Shown piece by piece: positions 47,159 through 55,716 of a stretch of DNA of 64,000 nt. The notes beneath the pieces are model-generated. The model saw only the letters and a program-made list of their open reading frames with translations. It did no database searches and had not been told where the DNA came from. Origin of the DNA: Marinomonas gallaica (lineage in GTDB: Bacteria > Pseudomonadota > Gammaproteobacteria > Pseudomonadales > Marinomonadaceae). Numbering within the stretch: the first letter of the stretch is position 1; the number at the start of each line of letters is the position of its first letter. The DNA is taken from assembly GCF_001639745.1 (NCBI RefSeq), contig NZ_LTAX01000006.1:120371-184370 (forward strand), in the 5' to 3' direction. Both the position numbers and the translations under genes were made by a program.

Positions 47159-48643
47159 ATGAGCCAGTATCTACTTGCGATTGATCAAGGCACGACGAGT
47201 AGTCGCGCTATTCTATTCAACACTTCTGGTGTGCGCATCGGTCAGGCACAACAAGAATTTCCGCAAATTTTTCCTAACGATGGTTGGGTTGAGCATGACC
47301 CCAATGATCTGTGGCAATCAACGTTAAGTGTGTGTCGTGATGTTCTTAAGGATACAGACATCACCGCTGACGCGGTAGCCTCCATTGGAATTACTAATCA
47401 GCGTGAAACGACCATATTATGGGACACCGAAACGGGCAAGCCAGTTTATAACGCGATTGTTTGGCAAGATCGTCGCACCAGTGAGTTCTGCCAATCTTTA
47501 GTCGATCAAGGCCACAGTGAGACTGTTCAAGCCAAAACTGGCTTGTTAATCGATCCTTATTTTTCTGCCACCAAGATTCGCTGGATCTTGGAAAACGTTG
47601 AGGGTGTTAAAGAGCGAGCTAAAGAAGGTCATATTGCCTTTGGTACGGTGGATAGCTTTTTATTGTGGCACTTAACCTCTGGTCGTGAGCATAGAACGGA
47701 TGCCACCAATGCGGCTCGTACTATGGCATTCAATATCCATACGCAACAATGGGATGAAGAACTGATTGAACTGCTAGGCATTGGCGATGTGATCTTTCCA
47801 CAAGTTATGGATTCGAGTGACGACTTTGGCGTCATCGATAAGCAGTGGTTAGGAGCGGAGATCCCCGTGAACGGTATTGCCGGTGATCAACAAGCGGCTT
47901 TAGTGGGTCAAGCTTGCTTTACACCGGGAATGGTGAAAAGTACCTATGGTACTGGCTGTTTCATGATCCTTAATACCGGTGAGCAAGCGCTTAAATCGGA
48001 ACATAAAATGCTGACCACTGTTGGTTATCGTATCAATGGTAAAGTCACTTATGCTCTTGAAGGCAGTATCTTTGTTGCTGGTGCGGCGATTCAATGGCTA
48101 CGTGATGGGTTGAAGCTATTTGCGGATGCATCGGAAACACAAAGCCTCGCTCAGCAAGCCTTAAATGCTGATACGGTGTATTTAGTTCCAGCGTTCACTG
48201 GTTTAGGTGCGCCTTATTGGGACCCTGATGCGCGCGGTGCTATGATTGGATTAACCCGAGACACCAGTGCCGCTGATATTATCAGTGCTGGCTTACGCTC
48301 TGTGTGCTATCAAACAAAGGATCTTGTGGGGGCCATGGCACAAGATGGCGCGGAGTTTGATACCCTGCGAGTAGACGGCGGAATGGTCGTGAACGATCTA
48401 GTGGTGCAATTTTTGAGTGACCTTTTGGGTATTACCGTTGAGCGTCCTAAAGTAACCGAAACTACTGCACTTGGTGTGGCGTATTTAGCGGGTCTAAGAA
48501 TTGGTGTTTATGAGTCTTTAGAGCAAATCAGTGAACTGTGGCAGTCAGAGCATTGCTTTACGCCAGACATGGACGACGGCAACCGACAGACTCTTTACGA
48601 CGGTTGGCTGGACGCTGTGCGACGTGTGCGCTCTAGTCTCTAA
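47159..48643 (+). CDS. glpK: Glycerol kinase
   Basis: The ATG at 47159 ([16 protein letters not shown]) is chosen since the family always starts just before this phosphate-binding motif; an open frame of 14 further codons lies upstream and is not conserved in type. The 494-residue product phosphorylates glycerol to glycerol 3-phosphate with [13 protein letters not shown] near residue 243 and the adenosine-binding [13 protein letters not shown] near residue 378 are FGGY-kinase landmarks. It is divergent from glpR and ends at a strong terminator. Confidence 0.96.
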   Translation: MSQYLLAIDQGTTSSRAILFNTSGVRIGQAQQEFPQIFPNDGWVEHDPNDLWQSTLSVCRDVLKDTDITADAVASIGITNQRETTILWDTETGKPVYNAIVWQDRRTSEFCQSLVDQGHSETVQAKTGLLIDPYFSATKIRWILENVEGVKERAKEGHIAFGTVDSFLLWHLTSGREHRTDATNAARTMAFNIHTQQWDEELIELLGIGDVIFPQVMDSSDDFGVIDKQWLGAEIPVNGIAGDQQAALVGQACFTPGMVKSTYGTGCFMILNTGEQALKSEHKMLTTVGYRINGKVTYALEGSIFVAGAAIQWLRDGLKLFADASETQSLAQQALNADTVYLVPAFTGLGAPYWDPDARGAMIGLTRDTSAADIISAGLRSVCYQTKDLVGAMAQDGAEFDTLRVDGGMVVNDLVVQFLSDLLGITVERPKVTETTALGVAYLAGLRIGVYESLEQISELWQSEHCFTPDMDDGNRQTLYDGWLDAVRRVRSSL

Positions 48644-48677
48644 AGTTTTACTGTAAATTCGGTTTTAAATCATATAG

Positions 48678-48701
48678 AAAGGGAGCATATGCTCCCTTTT
48701 T
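48678..48701 (+). terminator. Intrinsic terminator after glpK
   Basis: AAAGGGAGC-ATAT-GCTCCCTTT followed by TT forms a tight hairpin with T-tract. Confidence 0.9.
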
Positions 48702-48847
48702 CATTTACGGCGAGATGAGGGTTGCCCTAGCTACATTAAATCTGATGCTTCTTTTAGCACGTATAGTTTGTTTTCATACACGTCTTTAAGCGTCATATTA
48801 TAAATTTAAAATTAGTTTTTATAGCTTGTGTAATAAGGAAGATAAAA

Positions 48848-49144
48848 ATGATTCGAGTGGTATACGAATGGCACGTTAGCCCAGAAAACATTGCCGAATT
48901 CTGCGACGCTTGGAAGTCTACAACACAAATCGTACGTGAAACACATCCTGGTGCCCATGGCAGTTGTTTACTTGAAGAAGATAACAAGCCAAGTCATTTT
49001 CTTGCTATTGCACGCTGGAATTCTAAAGAGGAATGGCGTGATTTTTGGTCAACAGATAACCCACCAGAAGTGATACGCATGAGTACTTTAGGTAAGCTAA
49101 TTTCCATCAAAACATATGATGAGATCGGCAATCACACATTTTGA
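48848..49144 (+). CDS. Antibiotic biosynthesis monooxygenase (ABM)-fold protein
   Basis: A 98-residue single ferredoxin-like domain. It begins MIRVVYEWHVSPENIAEF and contains HPGAHGSCLLEE and FLAIARWNSKEEWRDFW, typical of the ABM dimeric barrel fold. AAGGAAG lies upstream of the ATG. Members include quinol monooxygenases, heme-degrading enzymes and proteins of unknown function. Nothing near it shows a substrate; it lies between glpK and the convergent importer operon, with its own terminator. Confidence 0.8.
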   Translation: MIRVVYEWHVSPENIAEFCDAWKSTTQIVRETHPGAHGSCLLEEDNKPSHFLAIARWNSKEEWRDFWSTDNPPEVIRMSTLGKLISIKTYDEIGNHTF

Positions 49145-49161
49145 ACTGTTTTTGTATAAGA

Positions 49162-49191
49162 AAGTCGCCTTAATTAGGGCGGCTTTTTTTT
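49162..49191 (+). terminator. Intrinsic terminator after the ABM gene
   Basis: AGTCGCCT and GGGCGGCT pair (with two G-U pairs) around TAATTA, followed by seven T. Confidence 0.85.
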
Positions 49192-49195
49192 GCAT

Positions 49196-49221
49196 AAAAA
49201 AGACCGGCACAATGGCCGGTC
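49196..49221 (-). terminator. Intrinsic terminator of the glycerol ABC operon
   Basis: On the minus strand GACCGGC and GCCGGTC form a 7-bp stem around a six-base loop, followed by TTTTTT, 30 bp past the last gene of the importer operon. Confidence 0.93.
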
Positions 49222-49251
49222 AAGACTTATAAGGTGGTGATCAAGAAAAGC

Positions 49252-50970
49252 TTATTCCCAAGAGCGAAGTAGGGCGTCGTAATCGACGGTTTTACCCTGT
49301 ACTTTTTCGTTGGCAAGCTTGGCTTTTGGTGCGCCCGGTTGGTTAAGCCAGTAAGACGGATCTTTTGGCTCGTTTAGTTTAGGACCACAGTTTTCGTGAA
49401 CGTTAGCGCGCTCCAAACGGTTAAGAACCTTGTCTTGTGCGGCGGCTAGGCCGTCAAGCGCTTCTTGTGGCGATGCTTCTCCGCTGGCTGCTTGAGAAAT
49501 GTATTGCCACCAGAGTTGAGCCAGTTTTGGGTAATCTGGTACGTTAATACCGGTTGGTGACCATTGCTCACGTGCAGGGCCTTTGTAGAATTCAACAAGA
49601 CCGCCAAGGTAAGGCGCGGCTTCTTGCATCTCAGGTGAGTTAATATCAGACTCACGAATTGGCGTTAGACCCACCAATGTTTTCTTCAAAGAAACGGTTT
49701 TTGCCGTTGTGAACTGTGCGTACAACCACGCAGCGTTACGGCGGTCGTCAGGCGTTGAGTTCATGAATGTCCACGCACCCACATCTTGGTAGCCAAGCTT
49801 CATGCCTTCTTCCCAGTATGGGCCACGTGGAGACGGTGCCATACGCCATTTAGGCGTACCATCTTCATTCACAACAGGCAGACCTTTTTGCGTCATATCA
49901 GCGGTAAATGCGGTGTACCAGAAGATTTGCTGAGCCACATTACCTTGCGCTGGTACTGGGCCAGCCTCAGAGAATGTCATGCCTTGTGCTTCTGGTGGCG
50001 CATATTGACGTAACCAGTCGACGTATTTAGTGGTCGCATAGACGGCCGCTGGACCATTCGTTGCACCGCCTCGGGACACACTGGAGCCGACAGGGTTACA
50101 GCCTTCTACTCGGATACCCCATTCGTCTACTGGCAAACCGTTTGGCAAGCCTTTATCACCCGCACCCGCCATAGAGAACCATGCGTCCGTGAAACGCCAG
50201 CCTAGAGAAGGGTCTTTTTTACCGTAATCCATGTGGCCATAGACTTTTTCACCGTCAATCTCGCCAACATGAACCGTGAAGAACTCGGCAATGTCTTCGT
50301 ACGCTGACCAGTTAACCGGTACACCCAGTTCATAGCCATAGATTTCTTTAAATTGCTTTTTCAGCTCAGGGCGTTGGTACCAGTCATAGCGGAACCAATA
50401 AAGGTTTGCGAACTGCTGCGTTGGCAGTTGGTAAAGCTTACCGTCTGGTCCAGAAGTGAAGTTCAAGCCAATGAAATCCGCTAAATCCAACGTCGGGGAT
50501 TTCAAAGAAGGCTCTTCTTCCATCATGTCGGTAATCGGAACGACTTTACCGTAGCGGAAATGGGTACCGATAAGATCCGAATCGTTGACGTACGCATCAT
50601 AAATATTTCGACCAGATTGCATTTGAGTTTGCAGTTTTTCAACCACATCACCTTCTTGAATCAAGTCATGGTTGACTTTGATACCGGTGATTTCCTCAAA
50701 CGCTTTGGCTAATACTTGGGACTCGTATTTGTGCGTTGTCAGTGTTTCCGATGCGACATTGATCTCCATGCCACGGAAACGCTCGGCCGCTTTTGTAAAC
50801 CACGCGAGTTCCTTAAGCTGCTCAGCTTCCGATAGGGTTGAAACTGTGAATTCATTGTCGACCCATTTCTGTGCCGCATCAGAATACTGGTCAGCCCATA
50901 GTGATGCGGAATTTAACGCAACAGCAAATGGGATGGCAGCTAAAACGAGCTTCTTTTTATTGTTGTACAT
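49252..50970 (-). CDS. glpV: Glycerol ABC transporter substrate-binding protein (GlpV type)
   Basis: The 572-residue protein has a Sec signal peptide (cleavage after LWA, about residue 26) and the class of large periplasmic binding protein found in glycerol ABC importers of rhizobia. A cluster-B-like DAYVNDSDLIG region near residue 135 and a C-terminal domain with YISQAASGEASPQEALDGLA near residue 490 are visible. The gene is the last of six in the operon S-T-P-Q-U-V, beside glpD, glpR and glpK, which makes glycerol the most likely ligand. Sugar binding is the main alternative. Confidence 0.88.
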   Translation of the reverse strand: MYNNKKKLVLAAIPFAVALNSASLWADQYSDAAQKWVDNEFTVSTLSEAEQLKELAWFTKAAERFRGMEINVASETLTTHKYESQVLAKAFEEITGIKVNHDLIQEGDVVEKLQTQMQSGRNIYDAYVNDSDLIGTHFRYGKVVPITDMMEEEPSLKSPTLDLADFIGLNFTSGPDGKLYQLPTQQFANLYWFRYDWYQRPELKKQFKEIYGYELGVPVNWSAYEDIAEFFTVHVGEIDGEKVYGHMDYGKKDPSLGWRFTDAWFSMAGAGDKGLPNGLPVDEWGIRVEGCNPVGSSVSRGGATNGPAAVYATTKYVDWLRQYAPPEAQGMTFSEAGPVPAQGNVAQQIFWYTAFTADMTQKGLPVVNEDGTPKWRMAPSPRGPYWEEGMKLGYQDVGAWTFMNSTPDDRRNAAWLYAQFTTAKTVSLKKTLVGLTPIRESDINSPEMQEAAPYLGGLVEFYKGPAREQWSPTGINVPDYPKLAQLWWQYISQAASGEASPQEALDGLAAAQDKVLNRLERANVHENCGPKLNEPKDPSYWLNQPGAPKAKLANEKVQGKTVDYDALLRSWE

Positions 50971-51040
50971 GTTTTACCTCAACAGTTGATTTTTAGTTAG
51001 TTAGCTTCCGTACTAGATCGTCCTTGGTCTCTCACGCTGA

Positions 51041-51313
51041 CTAGCCCCAGCGCATTAGGATAATCATCCAAACGACGCAGAGCGCAGTTGCGACATAGAG
51101 TGAAACATCACTCAATGCCACAAAACCTAGGTGAATAAAGGCACTGGTTAACAGGCCTATGAACAAGCGATCTCCGCGGGTGGTATCGAGAGGCAGAAAG
51201 CCTCGACGTTCGACGCTAGGGGAGATCACTTGCCAAGTCGTCATAGCGACGAGTATCAGTGCAATGCCGGCAAAAAAGGCCGCCGTGGGTAATGTCCAAG
51301 ACATCCAAGCCAT
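51041..51313 (-). CDS. glpU: DUF2160 small membrane protein of glycerol ABC operon
   Basis: A 90-residue protein with three hydrophobic helices (about 8-30, 48-66 and 69-87) separated by a basic, Arg-rich loop. The sequence fits the DUF2160 family, which occurs between the permease and binding-protein genes of GlpSTPQV-type glycerol importers; the symbol follows that position. Its role in the transporter is not established. It lies 10 bp after the second permease gene. Confidence 0.8.
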   Translation of the reverse strand: MAWMSWTLPTAAFFAGIALILVAMTTWQVISPSVERRGFLPLDTTRGDRLFIGLLTSAFIHLGFVALSDVSLYVATALCVVWMIILMRWG

Positions 51314-51323
51314 GATTTTTCTC

Positions 51324-52247
51324 CTACACTCGGCCTAGGGCGAAGCCCTTAGCTACATGATTTCGAACAAAATACACCACTAAAATGCCAGGGATGATGG
51401 TTAACACCCCCGCAGCAGCCAGTAGTCCCCAGTCCATTCCTGACGCCGATACGGTTCGGGTCATAATCGCGCCGATCGGTTTGGCATCTACGGATGTCAG
51501 TGTGCGTGCAAGCAACAGTTCAACCCACGAAAACATGAAACAGAAGAAGGCCGTCACACCGATCCCTGAACGAATCAATGGGATAAAAATCTTCACAAAG
51601 AATTTCGGGAATGAGTAACCGTCAATGTAGGCTGTTTCATCAATTTCACGTGGCACGCCACTCATAAAGCCTTCTAAGATCCATACCGCTAACGGCACGT
51701 TGAAAAGACAGTGGGCCAGCGCTACCGCAATGTGCGTATCGAATAAGCCTACGGAGGAATACAGTTGAAAAAACGGTAGCAAAAACACTGCTGGTGGCGC
51801 CATTCGGTTAGACAGCAGCCAGAAAAACATATGCTTGTCACCGACAAACTTGTAGCGACTGAACGCATACGCCGCGGGAAGTGCGACAATTAAGCTGATC
51901 ACCATATTCATGGATACGTAAATCATGGAGTTGACGTAACCCATGTACCACGTCGCGTCACCAAATATTTTTGCGTAATTCTCTAGGGTAAAATCCTGCG
52001 GGAAAAACGATAAACCACTCAAAATCTCAGTGTTCGTTTTAAAGGACATATTGATGAGCCAATAAATCGGCATCAGTAACAATATAAGGTAGACCGTTAA
52101 GCCTATGCGTCCTCGCCAAGTCGCGTATTTGGCCTTGCGTTCTGCTTGAGAGAAGACCGGCTGCTGAGGCGCTGTTTGTGTGTACGTCGCCTCCGCAATC
52201 GTTTCGTTTTGATTCGTGCGACCTGCAATGGTCGTTTCATTTGACAT
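51324..52247 (-). CDS. glpQ: Glycerol ABC transporter permease (GlpQ type)
   Basis: A 307-residue permease of the MalG-like subfamily with six helices after a 35-residue polar N-terminal tail. The coupling-helix EAA loop, reading ETAYIDGYSFPKFFVKIFIPL near residue 203, contacts the ATPase. The long extra N-terminus is unremarkable low-complexity Gln/Thr sequence. It starts 9 bp after the glpP stop. Confidence 0.92.
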   Translation of the reverse strand: MSNETTIAGRTNQNETIAEATYTQTAPQQPVFSQAERKAKYATWRGRIGLTVYLILLLMPIYWLINMSFKTNTEILSGLSFFPQDFTLENYAKIFGDATWYMGYVNSMIYVSMNMVISLIVALPAAYAFSRYKFVGDKHMFFWLLSNRMAPPAVFLLPFFQLYSSVGLFDTHIAVALAHCLFNVPLAVWILEGFMSGVPREIDETAYIDGYSFPKFFVKIFIPLIRSGIGVTAFFCFMFSWVELLLARTLTSVDAKPIGAIMTRTVSASGMDWGLLAAAGVLTIIPGILVVYFVRNHVAKGFALGRV

Positions 52248-52256
52248 GATCGACTC

Positions 52257-53123
52257 CTACTTGTCTTTTTGCATGTTCATGATGGTGGTATAGAACACCC
52301 AACACACCAACAGGATGATAAGGAAGTACACCAGCGAGAACGCTGCCGCAGGGCCTAAGTCAAATTGGCCAATGGCTTGCTGAACCAGAGATTGGCTCAA
52401 GAACGTAGTCGAAGTACCGGGGCCACCGCCTGTTAAGACAAAAGGTTCAGTGTAGATCATGAAAGAATCCATAAACCGAAGTAATACACCGATAATCAAT
52501 ACGTTGGTCAACTTAGGCAGTTGGATGTAACGGAATACGGCCCAGCGGGAGGCTTTATCGATTCGTGCAGCTTGGTAATACACTTCAGGAATGGCGCGCA
52601 AGCCGGAGTAACAGAGTAGTGCAACCAATGGCGTCCAGTGCCAAACATCCATCAGTACCACCGTTAGCCAAGCGTGCATGGGTTCGGACGCGTAGTTGTA
52701 GTTGATCCCCAACTCCGCCATCATGGCACCAAATAAGCCGATGTCAGCACGTCCAAAGATTTGCCAAATCGTTCCCACAACGTTCCAAGGAATCAGCAAT
52801 GGAATGGCCACTAGAATCAAGGCTAATGAAGCGCCTCGACCTTTGGTCGGCATCATCAGTGCTACCGCGATGCCCAACGGTATTTCAATAGCGAGAATCG
52901 TAAAAGAGTAGATGAATTGACGGATCAGTGCGTCATGCAGACGCGAATCGGTCATGACTTGTTTGAACCATTCAGTACCCACAAAGTAGCGTGTGTATGG
53001 GTCAAAAATATCTTGAACTGAGTAGTTCACTACGGTCATCAAAGGAATAATGGCGGAGAACGCAACGATCAAAAAGACCGGCAATACCAACCACCATGCT
53101 TTGTTGTTTTCGACTTTAGTCAT
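52257..53123 (-). CDS. glpP: Glycerol ABC transporter permease (GlpP type)
   Basis: The ATG at 53123 (MTKVENNK) with GGAGG six bases upstream replaces the TTG two codons earlier. The 288-residue MalF-like permease has six helices and the EAA coupling loop PEVYYQAARIDKASRWAVFRYIQLP near residue 190. The start overlaps the end of the ATPase gene by eight bases, which indicates coupled translation. Confidence 0.92.
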   Translation of the reverse strand: MTKVENNKAWWLVLPVFLIVAFSAIIPLMTVVNYSVQDIFDPYTRYFVGTEWFKQVMTDSRLHDALIRQFIYSFTILAIEIPLGIAVALMMPTKGRGASLALILVAIPLLIPWNVVGTIWQIFGRADIGLFGAMMAELGINYNYASEPMHAWLTVVLMDVWHWTPLVALLCYSGLRAIPEVYYQAARIDKASRWAVFRYIQLPKLTNVLIIGVLLRFMDSFMIYTEPFVLTGGGPGTSTTFLSQSLVQQAIGQFDLGPAAAFSLVYFLIILLVCWVFYTTIMNMQKDK

Positions 53124-54216
53124 GGTCAACCTCCACCAAAAATTCGTTGACGTACACCTTGGTCCACTGTTCAGGAAAGCTGACGTAGGCTTTTCCTTGA
53201 GGTACCTTCTGGTCTTCGCTTAAACGTGCTTTCATAAGAATGCCGTGAAAGTTAAACGTGAGGATCTTGTAGGTGCCAAGGTCTTCGACGAAGTCCACAT
53301 CGACAAGGAAGGCGTCGTCATTCGCGCCGTCCCAGACATGAACAAATTCAGGGCGAATGCCCACTTTTACTTGCTGCGCATCCATGTCCTGCAAACGCTT
53401 TAGTAGTAACGGGTGTAATGGCAACGTGTGGGTACCAAACGACAGTTCTTTTTCAGTGACCGTCGCGTCAATGAAGTTCATACCGGGGGAACCAATGAAG
53501 TAGCCAACAAAAGTGTGGGCAGGGTTTTCAAACAGTTCCCGTGGTGTGCCAAACTGAACGATTTGGCCTTGATACATCACGGCAATCTTATCAGCGAAGG
53601 TCGAGGCCTCCAGCTGATCGTGGGTAACATAGACCATGGTGATGTTGAACTGCTCGTGAATTTGCTTGAGTTTGCGGCGCAGTTTCCACTTCAGTTGAGG
53701 ATCAATAACCGTCAAAGGTTCATCAAACAGAATGGCTGAAACATCATCGCGAACCAAACCGCGGCCCATGGAGACTTTTTGCTTTTGATCCGCAGAAAGG
53801 CCTTTGGCTTTACGCTTAAGCTGATCAGAGAGCTCTAGAATCTCTGCCACTTCGAGTACTTTTGAGCGAATCTTATGTTCGGGTACACCAATGTTGCGTA
53901 ATGGGAAAGCAAGATTGTCATAGACCGTCATGGTGTCGTACACCACGGGAAACTGGAAAACTTGCGCAATGTTGCGCTCTTCAGGCTTAAGTTCGTTAAC
54001 GCGTTTTCCGTCGAACAGTACTTCGCCATCCGACGGTTCCAAGAGACCTGAGATAATATTCAATAACGTAGATTTGCCACAGCCTGATGGGCCAAGTAAG
54101 GCGTAAGCGCCGCCTTGATGCCAAATATGCTGCATTTCACGAATCGCGTAATCTTCCGGTTTGGTCGGATTGTCGCTGTACGTGTGGGCTAATGAATTAA
54201 GAGTGATTTCTGCCAT
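53116..54216 (-). CDS. glpT: Glycerol ABC transporter ATPase (GlpT type)
   Basis: A 366-residue ABC ATPase with a C-terminal TOBE/MalK-like regulatory domain. Walker A is GPSGCGKST near residue 43, and Walker B is AILFDEP near residue 160. The ABC signature is altered: GLSADQKQKVSMGR replaces the canonical LSGGQ, so this half may be the degenerate site of an asymmetric ATPase pair. It abuts the second ATPase gene by two bases. GlpT here means the ABC subunit of rhizobial nomenclature, not the E. coli glycerol-3-phosphate antiporter. Confidence 0.9.
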   Translation of the reverse strand: MAEITLNSLAHTYSDNPTKPEDYAIREMQHIWHQGGAYALLGPSGCGKSTLLNIISGLLEPSDGEVLFDGKRVNELKPEERNIAQVFQFPVVYDTMTVYDNLAFPLRNIGVPEHKIRSKVLEVAEILELSDQLKRKAKGLSADQKQKVSMGRGLVRDDVSAILFDEPLTVIDPQLKWKLRRKLKQIHEQFNITMVYVTHDQLEASTFADKIAVMYQGQIVQFGTPRELFENPAHTFVGYFIGSPGMNFIDATVTEKELSFGTHTLPLHPLLLKRLQDMDAQQVKVGIRPEFVHVWDGANDDAFLVDVDFVEDLGTYKILTFNFHGILMKARLSEDQKVPQGKAYVSFPEQWTKVYVNEFLVEVDHD

Positions 54217-54217
54217 G

Positions 54218-55306
54218 TTAACGACCTCCTAAGCCAGCTGGCGCGTGGACCAGTCGACCACTTTCGTTAAAGGCGTACAGCTTGTGGGTGGGGAAATACA
54301 CTTTGATTTGCTGATCAACGTGGTATTCATGTACGCCCGAAAGGTGCAGCACCAAGTCGAAGTGTGGATTGTGGACATGTAAAAAGGTTTCTGAACCACT
54401 GATTTCAGCAAGATCTACTTGTACGGGCAGCTCTAAATCGTCATCGGAGTGCGGCACTAAACCTATATGAGAAGCCCGAACCCCGAAGCGGTAATTGCCT
54501 GGCTCCAGCGGGCGCAAATCATTGTTAAGCTGAAAGTGCACGGTCTCATCAAAGGTGACTTCCGTTTCGCTAACGCGTCCGGGGACCACATTGATCGGAG
54601 GCTCAGAGAACATTTCCGCTGTAATGATGTCTTTGGGGCGATGGTACACCTCAGCGGTTTCTCCAAATTGAAGCAGCTTGCCTTCATGAAGTACGGCAGT
54701 GTTGCCGGATAACGCTAAGGCTTCATTTGGTTCAGTCGTTGCATACACCGCAATACAGTTACGTGCTTTAAAAAGCGCGCGCAGTTCTTGGCGTAGTTCT
54801 TCTCGGAGTTTGTAATCCAGATTCACCAATGGCTCGTCAAATAAGATGACTTGAGAGTCTTTAACAAGCGCCCTTGCCATGGCGGTGCGCTGTTGCTGAC
54901 CACCGGACAGTTGTAAGGGCATGCGGTCCAGATAGCTGTCAATGCGCAGCATTTCAGCGGTTTCTCGAACTCGGCGATCTATTTCGCTGTTAGACATTTT
55001 TGCCAAGCGAAGCGGGGAGGCGATGTTGTCATACACCGTCATGTTGGGGTAGTTGATGAACTGTTGATAGACCATAGAGATGTTCCGCTCTCGAACCGGA
55101 ACCCCCGTTACATCCACACCATTCATCATGATTTGTCCATGGGTGGGTCGATCAAGACCCGCCATAAGGCGCATTAACGTTGTCTTTCCAGAGAGCGTTC
55201 GTCCTAGCAGCACATTAAATGAGCCAGGCTCCAACGACAGATTGACGTTATCAATCCATGTTTCTCCGTCGACAACGCGGGACACGTTGTTCAGCGTCAG
55301 TGACAT
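54218..55306 (-). CDS. glpS: Glycerol ABC transporter ATPase (GlpS type)
   Basis: The ATG at 55306 (MSLTLNNVSR) is preferred over a start 37 codons upstream because the extra segment is not ABC-like and would run through the promoter region. The 363-residue ATPase has a Walker A of GRTLSGKTT near residue 36, in which Arg-Thr-Leu replaces the usual Pro-Ser-Gly, a canonical LSGGQQQRTAMARAL signature near residue 136 and Walker B VILFDEP. With GlpT, it forms a heterodimer in which one composite site keeps full signatures. The first gene of the operon. Confidence 0.9.
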   Translation of the reverse strand: MSLTLNNVSRVVDGETWIDNVNLSLEPGSFNVLLGRTLSGKTTLMRLMAGLDRPTHGQIMMNGVDVTGVPVRERNISMVYQQFINYPNMTVYDNIASPLRLAKMSNSEIDRRVRETAEMLRIDSYLDRMPLQLSGGQQQRTAMARALVKDSQVILFDEPLVNLDYKLREELRQELRALFKARNCIAVYATTEPNEALALSGNTAVLHEGKLLQFGETAEVYHRPKDIITAEMFSEPPINVVPGRVSETEVTFDETVHFQLNNDLRPLEPGNYRFGVRASHIGLVPHSDDDLELPVQVDLAEISGSETFLHVHNPHFDLVLHLSGVHEYHVDQQIKVYFPTHKLYAFNESGRLVHAPAGLGGR

Positions 55307-55398
55307 TGTTTTTAACCCTTTGTTGTTTTTATGGCCGCCACAATGAAGCGGTTTTTGTGTGATACGTTCTTCACTGTGCAGTAAGAGAGTGGCTTGTC

Positions 55399-55418
55399 GC
55401 TTTTCGCAAATGAACACG
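55399..55418. promoter_or_regulatory. GlpR-like site downstream of importer promoter
   Basis: TTTTCG-CAAA-TGAACA keeps the half-site spacing of the glpD and glpK operators (6-4-6) with one mismatch in each half; the full 20-mer matches fewer consensus positions, about 12. It would lie at roughly +12 to +31 of the predicted sigma-54 transcript, a position suited to repression. Confidence 0.5.
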
Positions 55419-55440
55419 TATCAATGGTATGGTTTAGCTA

Positions 55441-55456
55441 TACAATCCCTGTGCCA
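55441..55456 (-). promoter_or_regulatory. Sigma-54 (-24/-12) promoter for glycerol ABC operon
   Basis: On the minus strand TGGCACAGGGATTGTA matches the sigma-54 consensus TGGCAC-N5-TTGCW at all but the final C of TTGC. The -24 GG is perfect and the spacing is exact. Transcription would start near 55430, leaving a leader of about 125 nt before glpS. The divergent sigma-54 activator gene strengthens the call. Confidence 0.72.
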
Positions 55457-55570
55457 ATCCATTAAAAAGTACGTATTTTTGATTTAAGTAAATGATTTAA
55501 AAGGAAATAAATTTATTTCCGGACGTCTTTTTGTTTTTTTCAAATATGAAAATAGTTGTTCAAATTTGTA

Positions 55571-55623
55571 AATAAAGTGTTCAGTTGAACACTTTATTGA
55601 ACACTTTCGCGAAAAGATGTTCA
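55571..55623. promoter_or_regulatory. Candidate enhancer sites for the sigma-54 activator
   Basis: A perfect 28-bp palindrome occupies 55571-55598: arms AATAAAGTGTTCA and TGAACACTTTATT around GT. A second pair, TGAACA (55598-55603) and TGTTCA (55618-55623), surrounds TCGCGA and shares a base with the first. Centres lie near -154 and -180 relative to the predicted start, the usual range for bacterial enhancer-binding proteins. Half-site spacing differs by two bases from the GlpR-like sites. Confidence 0.65.
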
Positions 55624-55716
55624 GGATTTTGAGTGACAGCGGCTATTTACATTGACCTTATGGACAGGTAATCGCAGAATAGCAAAAGGCTTGTCGCTCC
55701 TTGCACTGGAGCTGTA

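Larger units (their letters stand above)
55307..55716. promoter_or_regulatory. Divergent control region between glycerol importer and AcoR-type regulator
   Basis: This 410-bp non-coding interval is A+T-rich from 55460 to 55600. It holds, in order from the importer side, a GlpR-like site (55399-55418), a sigma-54 promoter facing the importer (55441-55456), a half-site TGTTCA (55557-55562), a 28-bp palindrome (55571-55598) and a second inverted half-site pair (55598-55623). The individual elements are listed separately. No small gene is supported here. Confidence 0.7.
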
